64,000 nucleotides of DNA from Haloarcula rara (lineage in GTDB: Archaea > Halobacteriota > Halobacteria > Halobacteriales > Haloarculaceae). Within the stretch, counting starts at the first letter, position 1, and each line of letters starts with the position of its first letter. The stretch is from NCBI RefSeq assembly GCF_029338235.1, contig NZ_CP119785.1, positions 930,001 through 994,000 of the forward strand, given 5' to 3'. The notes beneath the pieces were generated by a model, which was not told the DNA's origin, did not search any database, and saw nothing but the letters and a program-made list of their open reading frames with translations. The translations under genes and the position numbers were made by a program. This document shows, in pieces, positions 8,019-17,486 of this stretch.

Positions 8019-8156
8019 CGTAGCCGATGCAGGTGATGGCAGTTGCGTGGGCAACGACTCGAAAACTGAGGCTGTCGGCGATGGCGAGCGGCGCGGCCCC
8101 TCGATGAAAACGGTGGAGAGCCAGATTGAGGTAGCTGGCGGTCAGAGACGCCTGAC

Positions 8157-8708
8157 ATGGAGAAGGCACCGGGCGGGACGAGCGTCGGCGTCTCCGACCC
8201 CTACGACCACGTCGACCGGTGTGACTTCGTCACCGACGAGGGGAAGTGCCGGTGGGCGCGCGAACACGGCCACCACGACCCGGAGTTCGCGAACGCCCGC
8301 AGCGCCGAGGACTTTCGCTGTCCGGCCGCTGTGGGGCCTGATGAGGACCCAGACAACGCCGAGTGGAACTGGGGCGACTGCCCGCACTTCCGCTGTCGCA
8401 ACCGGGACCGCGAGTGTATCCGCTGTGGGCTCGAAGAGCGTCGCAACGCGTTCGACGACTCGCGGCCGCTGCTCGAGGAACACCACCTTTCCTACGGCGA
8501 GTCGGCGAGCGAGGACGACCTTGGCCACGAGATAACGGTCTTTCTCTGTCGGTGGTGCCACGCGAAGGTCCACAACGCCTGGGCGCGCGTCGACGACGAC
8601 GCCAGCCCCGACCCGGAGGCCATCGCCGAACAGGAGGGGCGAAAGAGCAAGGAACGCACCGAACTGGGGTTCGAATCCGCCGCCGACCGGTACGACGACG
8701 GGGGATAG
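8157..8708 (+). CDS. Cysteine-rich HNH-like protein
   Basis: A 183-residue cytoplasmic protein with several CxxC-type pairs. The C-terminal half has CIRCG (near 90), a LLEEHHLSYG stretch and LCRWCHAKVHNAW, which together resemble the zinc ribbon and HH...CxxCH...H layout of HNH-like endonucleases. The N-terminal half holds further Cys residues (RCDFVTDEGKCRWA, FRCPAAVG, CPHFRCRN) that could bind a second zinc. It is widespread in haloarchaea as an uncharacterised family (DUF7097 from memory). Nuclease activity is plausible but not shown. It stands alone upstream of GMP synthase. Confidence 0.7.
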   Translation: MEKAPGGTSVGVSDPYDHVDRCDFVTDEGKCRWAREHGHHDPEFANARSAEDFRCPAAVGPDEDPDNAEWNWGDCPHFRCRNRDRECIRCGLEERRNAFDDSRPLLEEHHLSYGESASEDDLGHEITVFLCRWCHAKVHNAWARVDDDASPDPEAIAEQEGRKSKERTELGFESAADRYDDGG

Positions 8709-8763
8709 CTGTCGCAGCTGTGCCGGGGGTGTGGCCCCGGACAGTGGGCCGTGATGTATCAGG

Positions 8764-8773
8764 AGATATATAG
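8764..8773 (+). promoter_or_regulatory. TATA box of guaAA
   Basis: GATATATAGG is centred about 30 bases before the guaAA ATG at 8798, the spacing expected for a leaderless or near-leaderless haloarchaeal transcript. Confidence 0.6.
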
Positions 8774-8797
8774 GCCCAGCTAGCCTCTCGCCTACCA

Positions 8798-9367
8798 ATG
8801 ACCCACATCGTCGTCATCGACAACCACGGCCAGTTCACCCACCTGGAGCAGCGAGCGCTCCGGGACATGGGCGTGGACGTGGAACTGCTTGACAACGACA
8901 CGCCGCCCGAGGAGATCGACGCCGACGGCATCGTCCTCTCGGGTGGCCCTGACATGGACGACATCGGCAACTGCCCCGATTACCTCGACCTGGACGTCCC
9001 GGTGCTTGGCATCTGTCTGGGGATGCAGCTCATCGCCGACCAGCTGGGCGGCCGTGTCGGCGGCGGCGAGTACGGCGGCTACGCCGACGTGACCGTCGAG
9101 GTTCTGGACGAGGCGGACCCGCTCATCGGTTCGCTCGCCCCGGAGACCCGCGTCTGGGCGAGCCACGCCGACGAAGTGAAGGAGGTGCCCGACGGCTTTG
9201 CCCGCACCGCGACCTCCGACGTCTGTGGCGTCGAGGCGATGAGCGACACCGACCGCGACCTGTTCGGCGTCCAGTGGCACCCCGAGGTCGCCCACACCGA
9301 AGAGGGCGAAGCCGTCTTCGAGAACTTCCTCGCGGTCTGTGACCAGCAGTCGGCGCCGCGGCAGTAG
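8798..9367 (+). CDS. guaAA: GMP synthase subunit A (glutaminase)
   Basis: A 189-residue class I glutamine amidotransferase that releases ammonia from glutamine for the amination of XMP to GMP. In archaea this subunit is separate from the ATP-pyrophosphatase subunit B, which is not in this window. The catalytic triad is visible: nucleophile Cys73 in GICLGMQ, His161 and Glu163 in QWHPE. The oxyanion segment LSGGPDM is at about 48-53. The length matches the stand-alone archaeal subunit. Confidence 0.93.
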   Translation: MTHIVVIDNHGQFTHLEQRALRDMGVDVELLDNDTPPEEIDADGIVLSGGPDMDDIGNCPDYLDLDVPVLGICLGMQLIADQLGGRVGGGEYGGYADVTVEVLDEADPLIGSLAPETRVWASHADEVKEVPDGFARTATSDVCGVEAMSDTDRDLFGVQWHPEVAHTEEGEAVFENFLAVCDQQSAPRQ

Positions 9368-9416
9368 GAAGGCCTGCTGTCGGGCGATTTCGAGGGTGCC
9401 GACCGGAGCGGCTGGA

Positions 9417-9424
9417 TTTATATA
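9417..9424 (+). promoter_or_regulatory. TATA box of the DUF2070 gene
   Basis: TTTATATA is centred about 28 bases before the ATG at 9448, consistent with a leaderless transcript. Confidence 0.6.
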
Positions 9425-9447
9425 GCGCGACTGGATGTGATGAATAA

Positions 9448-11310
9448 ATGACTGCCACACAGGGGAATCTTGCGAGCCTCTCCCGGTTCATCTTCCGGGC
9501 GCCGAACTGGTACGCCAGCCTCGCATTTGCCCTGTTCATCGCTGCGCTGACCGGCGTCGCGGCCTTCGACTCGCGGTTCGTCCTCGACGACGCCTGGCAG
9601 GGAATCTTCTTCATCGGGCTGCCCACGGCCATCGCCGGCGCGGTGACGCCGTGGGTCGACCGCCGGATGGGCGGCCAACTCACCCCGAACCGGGCCTCGC
9701 TGCTCGCGCTCGTCTGTGAGTGTATCACCATCGCCTTCCTGACGGTGGCGGGCGTCATCGCCCTCGTCAGCGCCCGGCTCGGCGCGAACTTCGTCTTCGA
9801 CGTCTTGCTGGTCGCGTTAGCCTCTATCTTCGCGTTCCGGCTGCTCATCCTGCTTGCCGTCTCCCGATACAGCTTCCTGCAGGCGGTCGTGCCGGCCAGC
9901 GTCCAGACCGTCGCCGCGGCGGGGATGCTCGCGGTCTACGGCGGAGCGACCACCTACATCCTGGACGACCCCCAGCTGAGACAGCTGCTGGCCCGCTCCG
10001 AACAGGCGCCGCCGGCGTTGCAGGGGTTTATCCCGGCCGATTTCGTCCTGCTTGCGGGCATCTGTCTGCTGTACGCGCTGGCCGTGTGGGTGTTCCTGGT
10101 TGCCATCGACCGCCCGTGGCGCTCCTCGCTTGGCGTCTCGGCGCTGGATTTCCTGCGGGGTTTCGTCGGCTACCTCGCGGAGGGCTCGGACGAGCTAGAG
10201 ACGTTCTTCGAGGACATCGGCGAGGAGGCCATCGTCCCCGTCACCGTCCTCGCGGTCCGGCGACCCGACGGCGAGGAGAAAGCCCGCTTCGTCCTGCCGA
10301 TGATACACCCGGGGCCGATGGGTGAGATAGGCGGGGGCAACCTCCCCAAGCGGGTCGCCGAGGTCGCCGACGGGGTCGCCTTCCCGCCACACGCCACCGC
10401 GGGCCACGACTTCAATCTCGTCACCGAGAACGAGGTCGACACAATCCTCGACGCCGCCGAGCGGGCCTTCGAGACCATCGAGTACAGCGCCGAGGCGACG
10501 GCGGGTCACCGTCACGATGAGGGCGAGGCGAGCCTGCTCGGGCAGGCCTTCGGCGAGGACGCCATGGTCGTGACAACCTACTCGCCGGGCTGTGCCGACG
10601 ACGTGGACTACGCGGTCGGCCTCTCGGCGATGTCGGAGGCCCGCAGCGGCGGGTTAGACGACGTGTTGCTGGTCGACGCCCACAACTGCAACGACGGGCT
10701 GGAGGGCGAGGACCTGGGCCACGTCGTCCCCGGGAGCCAGCGTTCCTTCGACATGATACACGGGGCCGGCCAGCTCGGCGAGACGCTGGCCGACGCCGAG
10801 CGGGGGCAGCTCCGCTGTGGCGTCGCCTGGGCGGAGACCGACTGGGTCCCCGAGGAGGGCATTGGCCCGCTGGGTATCCGGGTCGCCGTCTTCGAGGTCG
10901 GCGAGACGCGGACGGCGTACGTCCTCGTCGACGGGAACAACATGGAGCCCGGCCTGCGCGAGCGCATCCTGGAGGCCATCGAGGGTGTCGACGCGGTGGA
11001 AGTGATGACCAGCGACACCCACATCGTCAACACGATGGAGGCCGAGAACCAGGTCGGCCAGGCCATCCCCGAGAGCGAGGTCATAGAGCAGATAACGGCG
11101 CTGGTCAACGACGCCATCGACGACCTCGAACCGGTCGAAGCCGGGATGGCGAGCGAACGGGCCGAGGTCACGGTGTTCGGCAACGACCGCACCGAGACGC
11201 TAGCCTCGACGGCCAACGCGATGGTGTCGATGGGCGGCGCGCTGGCGGCAGCGTTCATCCTCGCGGTGATGGCCGTCAGCGTCCTCATCTTCCTCGTCGC
11301 CGGCGTGTAG
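9448..11310 (+). CDS. DUF2070 family membrane protein
   Basis: A 620-residue protein of the archaeal DUF2070 family. The first 240 residues hold about seven hydrophobic helices. A large soluble domain follows (about 245-590) with conserved-looking LPMIHPGPMGEIGGGNLPKR, HATAGHDFNLV and VDAHNCNDG stretches, the last rich in potential metal ligands (His/Asp/Cys). A single helix near 593-617 ends the protein. The His/Asp motifs suggest a metal-dependent activity, but no function is known to me. It is a single gene with its own promoter. Confidence 0.88.
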   Translation: MTATQGNLASLSRFIFRAPNWYASLAFALFIAALTGVAAFDSRFVLDDAWQGIFFIGLPTAIAGAVTPWVDRRMGGQLTPNRASLLALVCECITIAFLTVAGVIALVSARLGANFVFDVLLVALASIFAFRLLILLAVSRYSFLQAVVPASVQTVAAAGMLAVYGGATTYILDDPQLRQLLARSEQAPPALQGFIPADFVLLAGICLLYALAVWVFLVAIDRPWRSSLGVSALDFLRGFVGYLAEGSDELETFFEDIGEEAIVPVTVLAVRRPDGEEKARFVLPMIHPGPMGEIGGGNLPKRVAEVADGVAFPPHATAGHDFNLVTENEVDTILDAAERAFETIEYSAEATAGHRHDEGEASLLGQAFGEDAMVVTTYSPGCADDVDYAVGLSAMSEARSGGLDDVLLVDAHNCNDGLEGEDLGHVVPGSQRSFDMIHGAGQLGETLADAERGQLRCGVAWAETDWVPEEGIGPLGIRVAVFEVGETRTAYVLVDGNNMEPGLRERILEAIEGVDAVEVMTSDTHIVNTMEAENQVGQAIPESEVIEQITALVNDAIDDLEPVEAGMASERAEVTVFGNDRTETLASTANAMVSMGGALAAAFILAVMAVSVLIFLVAGV

Positions 11311-11635
11311 CGGCCCGGGGCTCTCTTTGTGCCGACTCGCTGCGCTCGTCGTATGTGCTGCACACCGAGGAGGAGATTTGAACGAGCCGAGACGGTCCCC
11401 TCGCCTCACTTCGTTCGGCTCAGGGCTGCGACTCGTCGGCGCAAATCTCCACTGTACCGCTCACCGACACAGCACTCGCTACGCTCGTCAGATTGCGCCA
11501 GTAAAACGCCGAGGAGGAGATTTGAACTACGCCCAGACGTGCTCGCACACTGCGCGCGACTGGTCTCATTCAAATCTCCACTGTATCGCTCACCGACACA
11601 GCACTCGCTCCGCTCGTGAGTTGTGTCGGTGAGAC
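11311..11635. repeat. Array of tRNA-Ser tail copies and inverted repeats
   Basis: This stretch has no gene. The 3' end of the adjacent tRNA-Ser (GCCGAGGAGGAGATTTGAAC in plus sense) recurs at 11365-11383 and 11508-11528. Opposite-strand pieces (TTCAAATCTCC type) occur at 11443 and 11569. A 46-base direct repeat with two mismatches lies at 11443-11488 and 11572-11617. CTCACCGACACA and TGTGTCGGTGAG form a perfect 12-base inverted repeat (11589-11633). These look like scars of repeated integration or excision at the tRNA gene, or a small mobile palindromic element. Confidence 0.8.
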
Positions 11636-11719
11636 GCCGAGGAGGAGATTTGAACTCCTGAGTCCGTGAGGACAGTTGCTTTCGAGGCAACCGCCTTGGC
11701 CAGGCTAGGCTACCTCGGC
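11636..11719 (-). tRNA. tRNA-Ser (anticodon CGA)
   Basis: Read on the minus strand, the 84 bases fold as a class II tRNA. The acceptor stem is GCCGAGG with a matching 3' side, the D arm contains CCTGGCC, and the anticodon stem GTTGC/GCAAC holds the loop CTCGAAA with anticodon CGA for UCG codons. A long variable arm (TGTCCTCACGGACTCAGG region) is typical of serine tRNA, and the T arm is GGAGTTCAAATCTCC. CCA is not encoded. Its 3' end is duplicated in the neighbouring repeats. Confidence 0.95.
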
Positions 11720-11792
11720 TCACTCTCACGTTCCGCCGTCTGCTCTTTAGGCGTTTCGATTGGCCGAGAGAATCGGTAGCACGCGCCAGCCG

Positions 11793-13426
11793 CTACTCGC
11801 TCGCGTCGCCGTAGCCGCCCCCGCCCGGCGTCTCGATGCGGACCGTCGTGCCGGCGTCGACCTCGCGGGTCACCTTCGCAGGCACGGCCTCGCCATCGAC
11901 GTGATTTCGGCCCACGGCGCCGTCCTCGCCGCCGGCCAGCCCCACGGGGCGTGTCGTCGGCGCTCGGTCAGCAGGGAGACGGTGGCGTCGGTCTCGACGG
12001 TGAGCTCGCGGACGAGTCCGTCGCCGCCCGTCTGCCGACCCGTCCCGCCGCTTCCCCGGCGGAGTGCGTAGGCCTCGACACGGAGCGGGTAGGCGACTTC
12101 CAGCGCCTCGACGGGCGTGTTCAGCGTGTTCGTCATCCCGACCTGGACGCCGCTGGGGCCGTCCCCGTCGCTGCTGGCGCCCATCCCGCCGCCGATGGTC
12201 TCGTAGTAGCTGAAGTCGCTCCCGCCGACGACGAGGTTGTTCATCGTCCCCTGACCGGCGGCGGGGACCCGGTCGGGGACCGCCTCGGCTAACGCCCGAA
12301 AGACCACGTCGGCGACGCGCTGGCTCGTCTCGACGTTGCCGCCGACGACGGCCGCCGGCGGCTCGGGGTTAAGCACCGTCCCCGCGGGCGCGTGGACCTC
12401 GATAGGGGCATAACAGCCCGCGTTGGGCGGCACGTCCGGGTCGGTCACCGAGCGGACCGCGAAGTACACCGCGCTCTTGGCGACCGAAAGCGGCGCGTTG
12501 ACGTTGCCCGCGACCTGCGGGGCAGTGCCCGAGAAGTCGACCGACAGCGTTGGACCCTCCACGGTGACCGTCACCTCGATGGGCACGTCGGCGTCGGAGA
12601 CGCCGTCGCCCTCCAGCTGGTCCGTCGCGGTGTAGGTCCCGTCGGGGAACGCGGCCAGTTCCGCCTCGACGCGCTTGCAGGAGTACTCCCGGACGGCGTC
12701 GAACGCCGAAAGCAACACCTCGCCGTGGTCGGAAAGCAGCTCGCCGACGCGTTCCGCGCCCCGCTCGTTCGCGCCCAGCTGGGCCCGCAGGTCGGCCCGG
12801 CGCTGGGCCGGGTTCCGGACGTTCGCCGTGATGAGGTTCCAGACGGCCTCGACGCGCTCGCCGGCGGCGACGAGCCGGGTCGGTGGAATCCGGAGGCCCT
12901 CCTGCTGGATGTCCCGAGCGCCGGCGGGCATACTTCCCGGCGCCATCCCGCCCACGTCGGCGTGGTGGGCCCGGGAGACGGCGTACCCGACGATTCGGTC
13001 GTCGGGGTCTCGCGGACTGAGAGACGGCTCCGCCGTCTCCGTCGAGGCGGTGTCACCGCCTCGCTGTCCGCTCGACTTCTTCGAGGCGCAGTGCGCCTCG
13101 CTGATAGGCGAAACGAGTGTCACGTCCGGCAGGTGGGTTCCGCCGGCGAAGGGGTCGTTCAGGACGAACACGTCCCCGGGCTCGGGCTCGCGGTCCAGCA
13201 CGGCGTCGACGGCTTCCGGCATCGCGCCCAGGTGGACCGGGATATGCTCGGCCTGGGCCACGAGCCGGCCCTGGGCGTCGAACAGCGCCGTCGAGCAGTC
13301 CCGTCGCTCGGTGATGTTCGGCGAGAACGCCCCCCGAACCAGCACCTCGCCCATCTCTTCGGCGACGCTCTCCAGTTGATTCCGGAGGATTTCGAGTTCT
13401 ATCGCGTCGATGTCGTGGTCGGTCAT
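11793..13426 (-). pseudogene. hyuB: Hydantoinase B / 5-oxoprolinase family subunit, one frameshift
   Basis: Homologue of the HyuB subunit of N-methylhydantoinase or 5-oxoprolinase, an ATP-dependent cyclic-imide or lactam hydrolase. It reads well from MTDHDIDAIELEILRNQLES through NDPFAGGTHLPD, RAHHADVGGMAPG and TMNNLVVGG to TERRRHAPWG. There the C run at 11940-11943 (G run on the coding strand) appears one base short. Adding one base restores LAGGEDGAVG and a normal Gly-rich end GGGGYGDASE with a stop at 11793, making 545 codons. A roughly 30-residue insertion (EAHCASKKSSGQRGGDTAST onward) is encoded by three consecutive hairpins. Start and hyuA stop overlap as ATGA. Confidence 0.8.
13021..13100. 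repeat. Three consecutive perfect hairpins inside hyuB
   Basis: Stem-loops at 13021-13039 (GAGACGGC/GCCGTCTC), 13044-13062 (GAGGCGGTG/CACCGCCTC) and 13082-13100 (CGAGGCGCA/TGCGCCTCG) have stems of 8-9 bases with loops of 1-3 bases. They encode an insertion between the LVSPISE and DDRIVGYAVSRAHHAD segments of the protein and keep the frame. The arrangement resembles a palindromic element that has landed in a coding sequence. Confidence 0.75.
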
Positions 13427-15406
13427 AATTTTGCCTCCAGTCGAAGCGTCTCCCGCTCGTCGACGGTCAGTGACCAGCCCGGCGGGACGACGACGGTGCT
13501 CTCGCCACCGGCGACGATGGCCGGGCCGTCCGCCGTGTCGCCCGCGCCGAGTGCCCCCACGACAGCACCGGCGTCTCCCTGAACTCGCCGTCGAAGGAAA
13601 CATCACGTGTCCGTCGCTCCTCATCGTCTCCACCCGCCTCGTGACCGATGGACGGTAACTCGTGACCGACCGTCGCAGTCGCCCGGAGCGTGACGAGTTC
13701 GACGGCCGCATCCAGCCGGTAGCCGTGGGCGCGCTCGTGGGCCGCGTGGAAGCGAGCGTCGAGGTCGTCGGGGTCGAACTCCCCGACTGCCACCCCGAGT
13801 TCGTGGCTCTGGCCGGCGTAGCGGCAGTCGGCCTCGAACGCGACGGTGGCGGCTCTGGGCTCGGCCGTCTCCGCAAGCACCCGAGTTTCGAGGTCGTCCA
13901 GTACCTCTCGGACGGCCTCGGGGTCGGCCGCGTCGAGCGTCGTCCGGTAGGTGCGGACCGCGTCGTGGCGCTCGTCGGCCGCCAGTAGCCCGAGCGCAGA
14001 GAGGACGCCGCTTGCCCGTGGGACGACGACCGTCTCGACGCCCAGTCTGTCCGCGAGCGCGGCGGCGTGCATCGGGCCGGCGCCGCCGAAGGCCGCGATG
14101 GCGAACTCGCGGGGGTCGTGGCCCCGTTCGGCGGTGACCGAGCGGATGGTCCGGGTCATCGTCGCGTTGGCGACCCGGTAGACCCCGCGGGCGGCGTCGA
14201 GCGGGCCGTCCAGGTCAGCCTCGCGAGCGAGGTCGGCCAGGGCCGCCCGGGCCGCGTCGACGTCAAGGGAGACGTCGCCGCCCAGGGTCGTCTCGGGACC
14301 GAGATACCCCAGCGCGAGGGCGGCGTCGGTCACGGTCGGGTCGGACCCGCCCCGCCCGTAACAGGCCGGCCCCGGCTCCGCGCCGGCCGACTCGGGGCCC
14401 ACACGCAGCGCGCCCCCGAGTCGACCCAGGCGATGGAGCCCCCGCCGGCACCGACGGTCTCGACGTCGACCATCGGCACGCGAACGGGGCGGTCGCCCAC
14501 GTCGGCGTCGGTCGTCCGCTCGACGCCCCCGTCCCGAACGAGCGAGACGTCGCTCGAGGTCCCGCCCATGTCGAAGGTCACGAGGCCGTCAGCGTCGACG
14601 GGTTCGAACGCGCTGGCGCCGACGACGCCCGCGGCCGGCCCCGACAGCGCCGTCGTCACGGCGTTGTCCCTGACGGTCCCGATATCGGCGATACCGCCGT
14701 TGGACTGCATCACGCGAGGCTCTGGCAGTCCCAGCTCGCGGGCTTCGGCCTCGAGGTGTCCGAGATACGTCGAGAGCACCGGCGTCACGAAGGCGTCGGC
14801 CACCGTCGTCGCGGTGCGTTCGTACTCCCGGAACGCGCCAAGCACCTCGTCGCTGGCCGAGACGGGAGCATCGAGTTCCCGGCGCAGAATCTCGGCGACG
14901 CGGCGCTCGTTCTCGGGGTGGGCGTAGGCGTGTAGCAGCGAGACCGCGACCGCGTCGGCGTCGATATCGGCCGCGAGGGCACGGACCGCGTCGGGATCGA
15001 CCGGTTGCTCGATACCTTCGGGCGTCGCTCGCTCGTCGAGTTCGTACCGGCGCGCGTCGGGCACGAGCGGGTCGGGCCGGGCGACCGACTGGTCGTACAG
15101 ATCGGGCCTGGCCTGCCGGCCGATGGCGAGGACGTCCCCGAAGCCGGCCGTCGTCACCAGCGCCGTCTCGGCACCGTCCGTTTCGAGTAAGGCGTTCGTC
15201 GCGACGGTCATCGCGTGGCGGAACCGGTCGACGTCACTGGGCTCGATATCGGCGGTCCCACAGGCCGCCTCGATACCTCTGACGACGCCCTCGTGCTGGG
15301 GTGTCGTCGAGGGGACCTTCGCCGTCGTCAGCCCGTCTGGCCCGACCGCCACTACGTCGGTGAAGGTGCCGCCGACGTCGACGCCGACACGTACCGAATC
15401 GTCCAT
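13423..15406 (-). pseudogene. hyuA: Hydantoinase A / 5-oxoprolinase family subunit, two frameshifts
   Basis: Homologue of the ATP-binding HyuA subunit of hydantoinase/5-oxoprolinase. It starts MDDSVRVGVDVGGTFTDVVA (phosphate-binding motif of the ASKHA fold) and contains TVATNALLETDG, FDMGGTSSDVSL, EPGPACYGRGG and FGGAGPMHAAALADRLG, all family signatures. Two G runs on the coding strand (plus-strand C runs 14413-14417 and 13554-13558) each appear one base short. Restoring one base in each gives a continuous 661-residue protein ending LTVDERETLRLEAKL. The stop overlaps the hyuB start (ATGA), showing that the pair is an operon. True decay and sequencing undercalls are both possible. Confidence 0.8.
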
Positions 15407-15438
15407 GGCCCGTCTGCGACCGCCCGCGATAAAAACGC

Positions 15439-15849
15439 CTAGTTCCAGGTCCAGGCCGCATCGAGGGCGTACCGGTACAGCCCGGTGACGCCGATGGCGA
15501 CGGCGTTCCCGATGAGGTACTCGGCGGTGCCCATCGTCACCAGCACGTAGAGGATGCCAAGCTGCAGCGGGATGGCCGTCCCCCGGACCAGGTTCGTCTT
15601 GCCCAGTCCGACGGCGTACTCGCGCATCGAGGAGTGACGCGAGCGGTGGAACGTCCAGGCGTTGTTGAGCACGTACTGAAACAGGATGGTCAGTTCGATG
15701 GCGACGAAGGCACCGACGAGGTAGTTCGCGCCAGCGATGTCCACGAACAGCCACAGGAGCGCGAGCTGGATACCCGCGGCCGTACAGCCCACGAGGAAGA
15801 ACCGAACGAGTCGCTCCCGTCGCGGCGACGTGGCGACGCCAAACGACAT
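15439..15849 (-). CDS. GtrA family membrane protein
   Basis: A 136-residue GtrA-like protein with four hydrophobic helices (about 15-35, 45-63, 82-105, 110-130). The family includes flippases or transporters of polyprenyl-linked sugars used in surface polysaccharide or lipid glycosylation. The ERLVRFFLVGCTAAGIQLALL start and FQYVLNNAWTFHRSRHSS stretch (N..WTF motif) are typical. It is seven bases downstream of a sulfatase gene on the same strand, suggesting a shared surface-glycan role. Confidence 0.87.
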   Translation of the reverse strand: MSFGVATSPRRERLVRFFLVGCTAAGIQLALLWLFVDIAGANYLVGAFVAIELTILFQYVLNNAWTFHRSRHSSMREYAVGLGKTNLVRGTAIPLQLGILYVLVTMGTAEYLIGNAVAIGVTGLYRYALDAAWTWN

Positions 15850-15855
15850 GAGGCG

Positions 15856-17271
15856 CTATTTATAGCCGAGCGCCTTTAACCGTGCGGTTATTTCCTCGGA
15901 TTCGCCGCCGGAATCGTCGCGTTGGCCACCCTCTGGCGCCGAGTCCAGCCTGTCGACGTGGTCGGCGACCGCCGCGGACAGGCGGTCGATGACGGGCGGC
16001 GGAGCCTCGTCGTCGGTCTCGTCGGCACAGAGGTCGACCTGTTCGTCGGGGTCGGTGCGCCGGTCGTACAGCTCGCAGTGGTCCGATTCCGTGTGTTCGA
16101 TGTGCGTCCAGCGGGCGTCTCGGGCGCTGACGAGCAGTTCGCCGTCCTCGCGGTGGCGGGGAATCGGCTGGGTCGTCACGCTCTCGCCCCGGACCGCGAC
16201 GGAGATAATCGGCCCGCGCCCGTCGATAGCCTCGCCGTCGAGGGCCGGTGCGACGCTCTGTCCCGCCCACGCGTCGGCCGGGTCGACGCCGAGCAGGTCA
16301 CACACCGTCGGCGGAATCACGTCGAGCCCGACGGGTTCGTGGACCGTGCCGGACTCGCCGTCGGGGTGGGTAACGAAGAGAGGGACGTCGATGAGTTCGC
16401 GGTAGAGCTTGGGGTAATGCGAGAGATGGCCGTGGTCCAGGAACTCCTCGCCGTGGTCGCCCGCGACGACGATAGCGGTGTCGTCGGCGATACCCTCCGT
16501 TTCCAGGGTCGCAAGCAGCCGGCCGACGCTCGCGTCGACCTGCCTGACGGTCCCATCGTACAGCGTCCGGAGGGTGCCGAGGGTGCGCTCGTCGACGTCC
16601 CACCCCATCCCCGTCCGGAAGTGCGACCACAGCATCCCGAACAGGCCGAAGTGGGTGTCCGACACTTCCCGGAGGTGTCGCGGGGCCGGGACGTATGGGG
16701 TGTGGGTGTCCATGTAGTGGACCCACAGGAAGAAGCCGTCGTCGGAGGTCTGCAGAAACTCCGTCGCGTGGTCCTCGAGTTCCCCCATCCGGGACGCGTC
16801 GGCGACTGGCCGGTCGTCGTCGCCGCCGCCGAGGACATCGGCGACCCGCCGGAACGGCGAGGTGCCCAGTTGCACCCACCCCTGGATGGTCGGGTGCCTG
16901 GCGAGGAAGCCGCTCCCGTCGACGAACGGCTCGAACTCGTCGAAGCCTCGGTCGTACCCCCAGTGGTCGGTCAGGAAGCCGTTGGCGGCGTTGAATCCCC
17001 CGGTTCGCAGACCGGCGTCGGAAAGCTGCTCGGCGAGCGTCGGCGAGGCGGCCACGCCGATGTCAGGCCCTTCCTCGAAGACGGGGCGGGAGCCATGTAT
17101 AGAGGGAAAAGAGAAGGGCGTCCAGTTGCCCTGGGCCATGGCGTTCTCGAAGTCGACCCCGCGGGCGGCGAGGTCGTCGAGCACCGGCGAGGCGGTGTCC
17201 TCGCCGCCCAGTGCGTCCTGTCGCAGGGAGTCGATGGTGACGAGAACGACGTTATCCACGGCGGCCGGCAT
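15856..17271 (-). CDS. Sulfatase family protein
   Basis: A 471-residue member of the sulfatase branch of the alkaline phosphatase superfamily. Family features in order: NVVLVTIDSLRQDALGG (first metal Asp), MAQGNWTPFSFPSIHGSRP around the nucleophile position, WVHYMDTHTPYVPAPRH and VVAGDHGEEFLDHGHLSHYPKLY (metal Asp/His pair). It lacks the CxPxR signature for formylglycine, so phosphate-ester, phosphotransfer or unusual sulfatase activity is possible. No signal peptide is visible. It ends in ARLKALGYK, a tail shared with three other superfamily members in this window. Confidence 0.85.
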   Translation of the reverse strand: MPAAVDNVVLVTIDSLRQDALGGEDTASPVLDDLAARGVDFENAMAQGNWTPFSFPSIHGSRPVFEEGPDIGVAASPTLAEQLSDAGLRTGGFNAANGFLTDHWGYDRGFDEFEPFVDGSGFLARHPTIQGWVQLGTSPFRRVADVLGGGDDDRPVADASRMGELEDHATEFLQTSDDGFFLWVHYMDTHTPYVPAPRHLREVSDTHFGLFGMLWSHFRTGMGWDVDERTLGTLRTLYDGTVRQVDASVGRLLATLETEGIADDTAIVVAGDHGEEFLDHGHLSHYPKLYRELIDVPLFVTHPDGESGTVHEPVGLDVIPPTVCDLLGVDPADAWAGQSVAPALDGEAIDGRGPIISVAVRGESVTTQPIPRHREDGELLVSARDARWTHIEHTESDHCELYDRRTDPDEQVDLCADETDDEAPPPVIDRLSAAVADHVDRLDSAPEGGQRDDSGGESEEITARLKALGYK

Positions 17272-17486
17272 CTAGCGCACCTCCAACCGCTGTCGGGGAG
17301 GGTCGGCGACGCGACGAACCGCCGGGTCTCGTCGCACAGCACAGCACGAAGCGTTCATACGGACCTACATTGGACACGCGATACTGAAGCTTCTGGTTGT
17401 ACCGGCCCCCCGGTGATGAAACAAAGTGTCCTGTGGCCAGTAGCGCGGGGCAGCCAGCTTCTGGACCAGTCATCGGGTGAGATATG

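Noticed and set aside
11443-11633. A CRISPR array at the spaced repeats beside tRNA-Ser
   Set aside because: There are only two copies of the 46-base repeat, spacing is irregular, and the repeats derive from the tRNA tail; no cas gene is near.
12392-13582. A 396-codon plus-strand frame opposite hyuB
   Set aside because: It is another GC-driven shadow; the minus-strand reading has hydantoinase B motifs throughout.
13423-15406. Programmed frameshifting in hyuA/hyuB
   Set aside because: There are three separate single-base losses at G runs in two genes, with no shared slippery site or stem-loop; error or decay is simpler.
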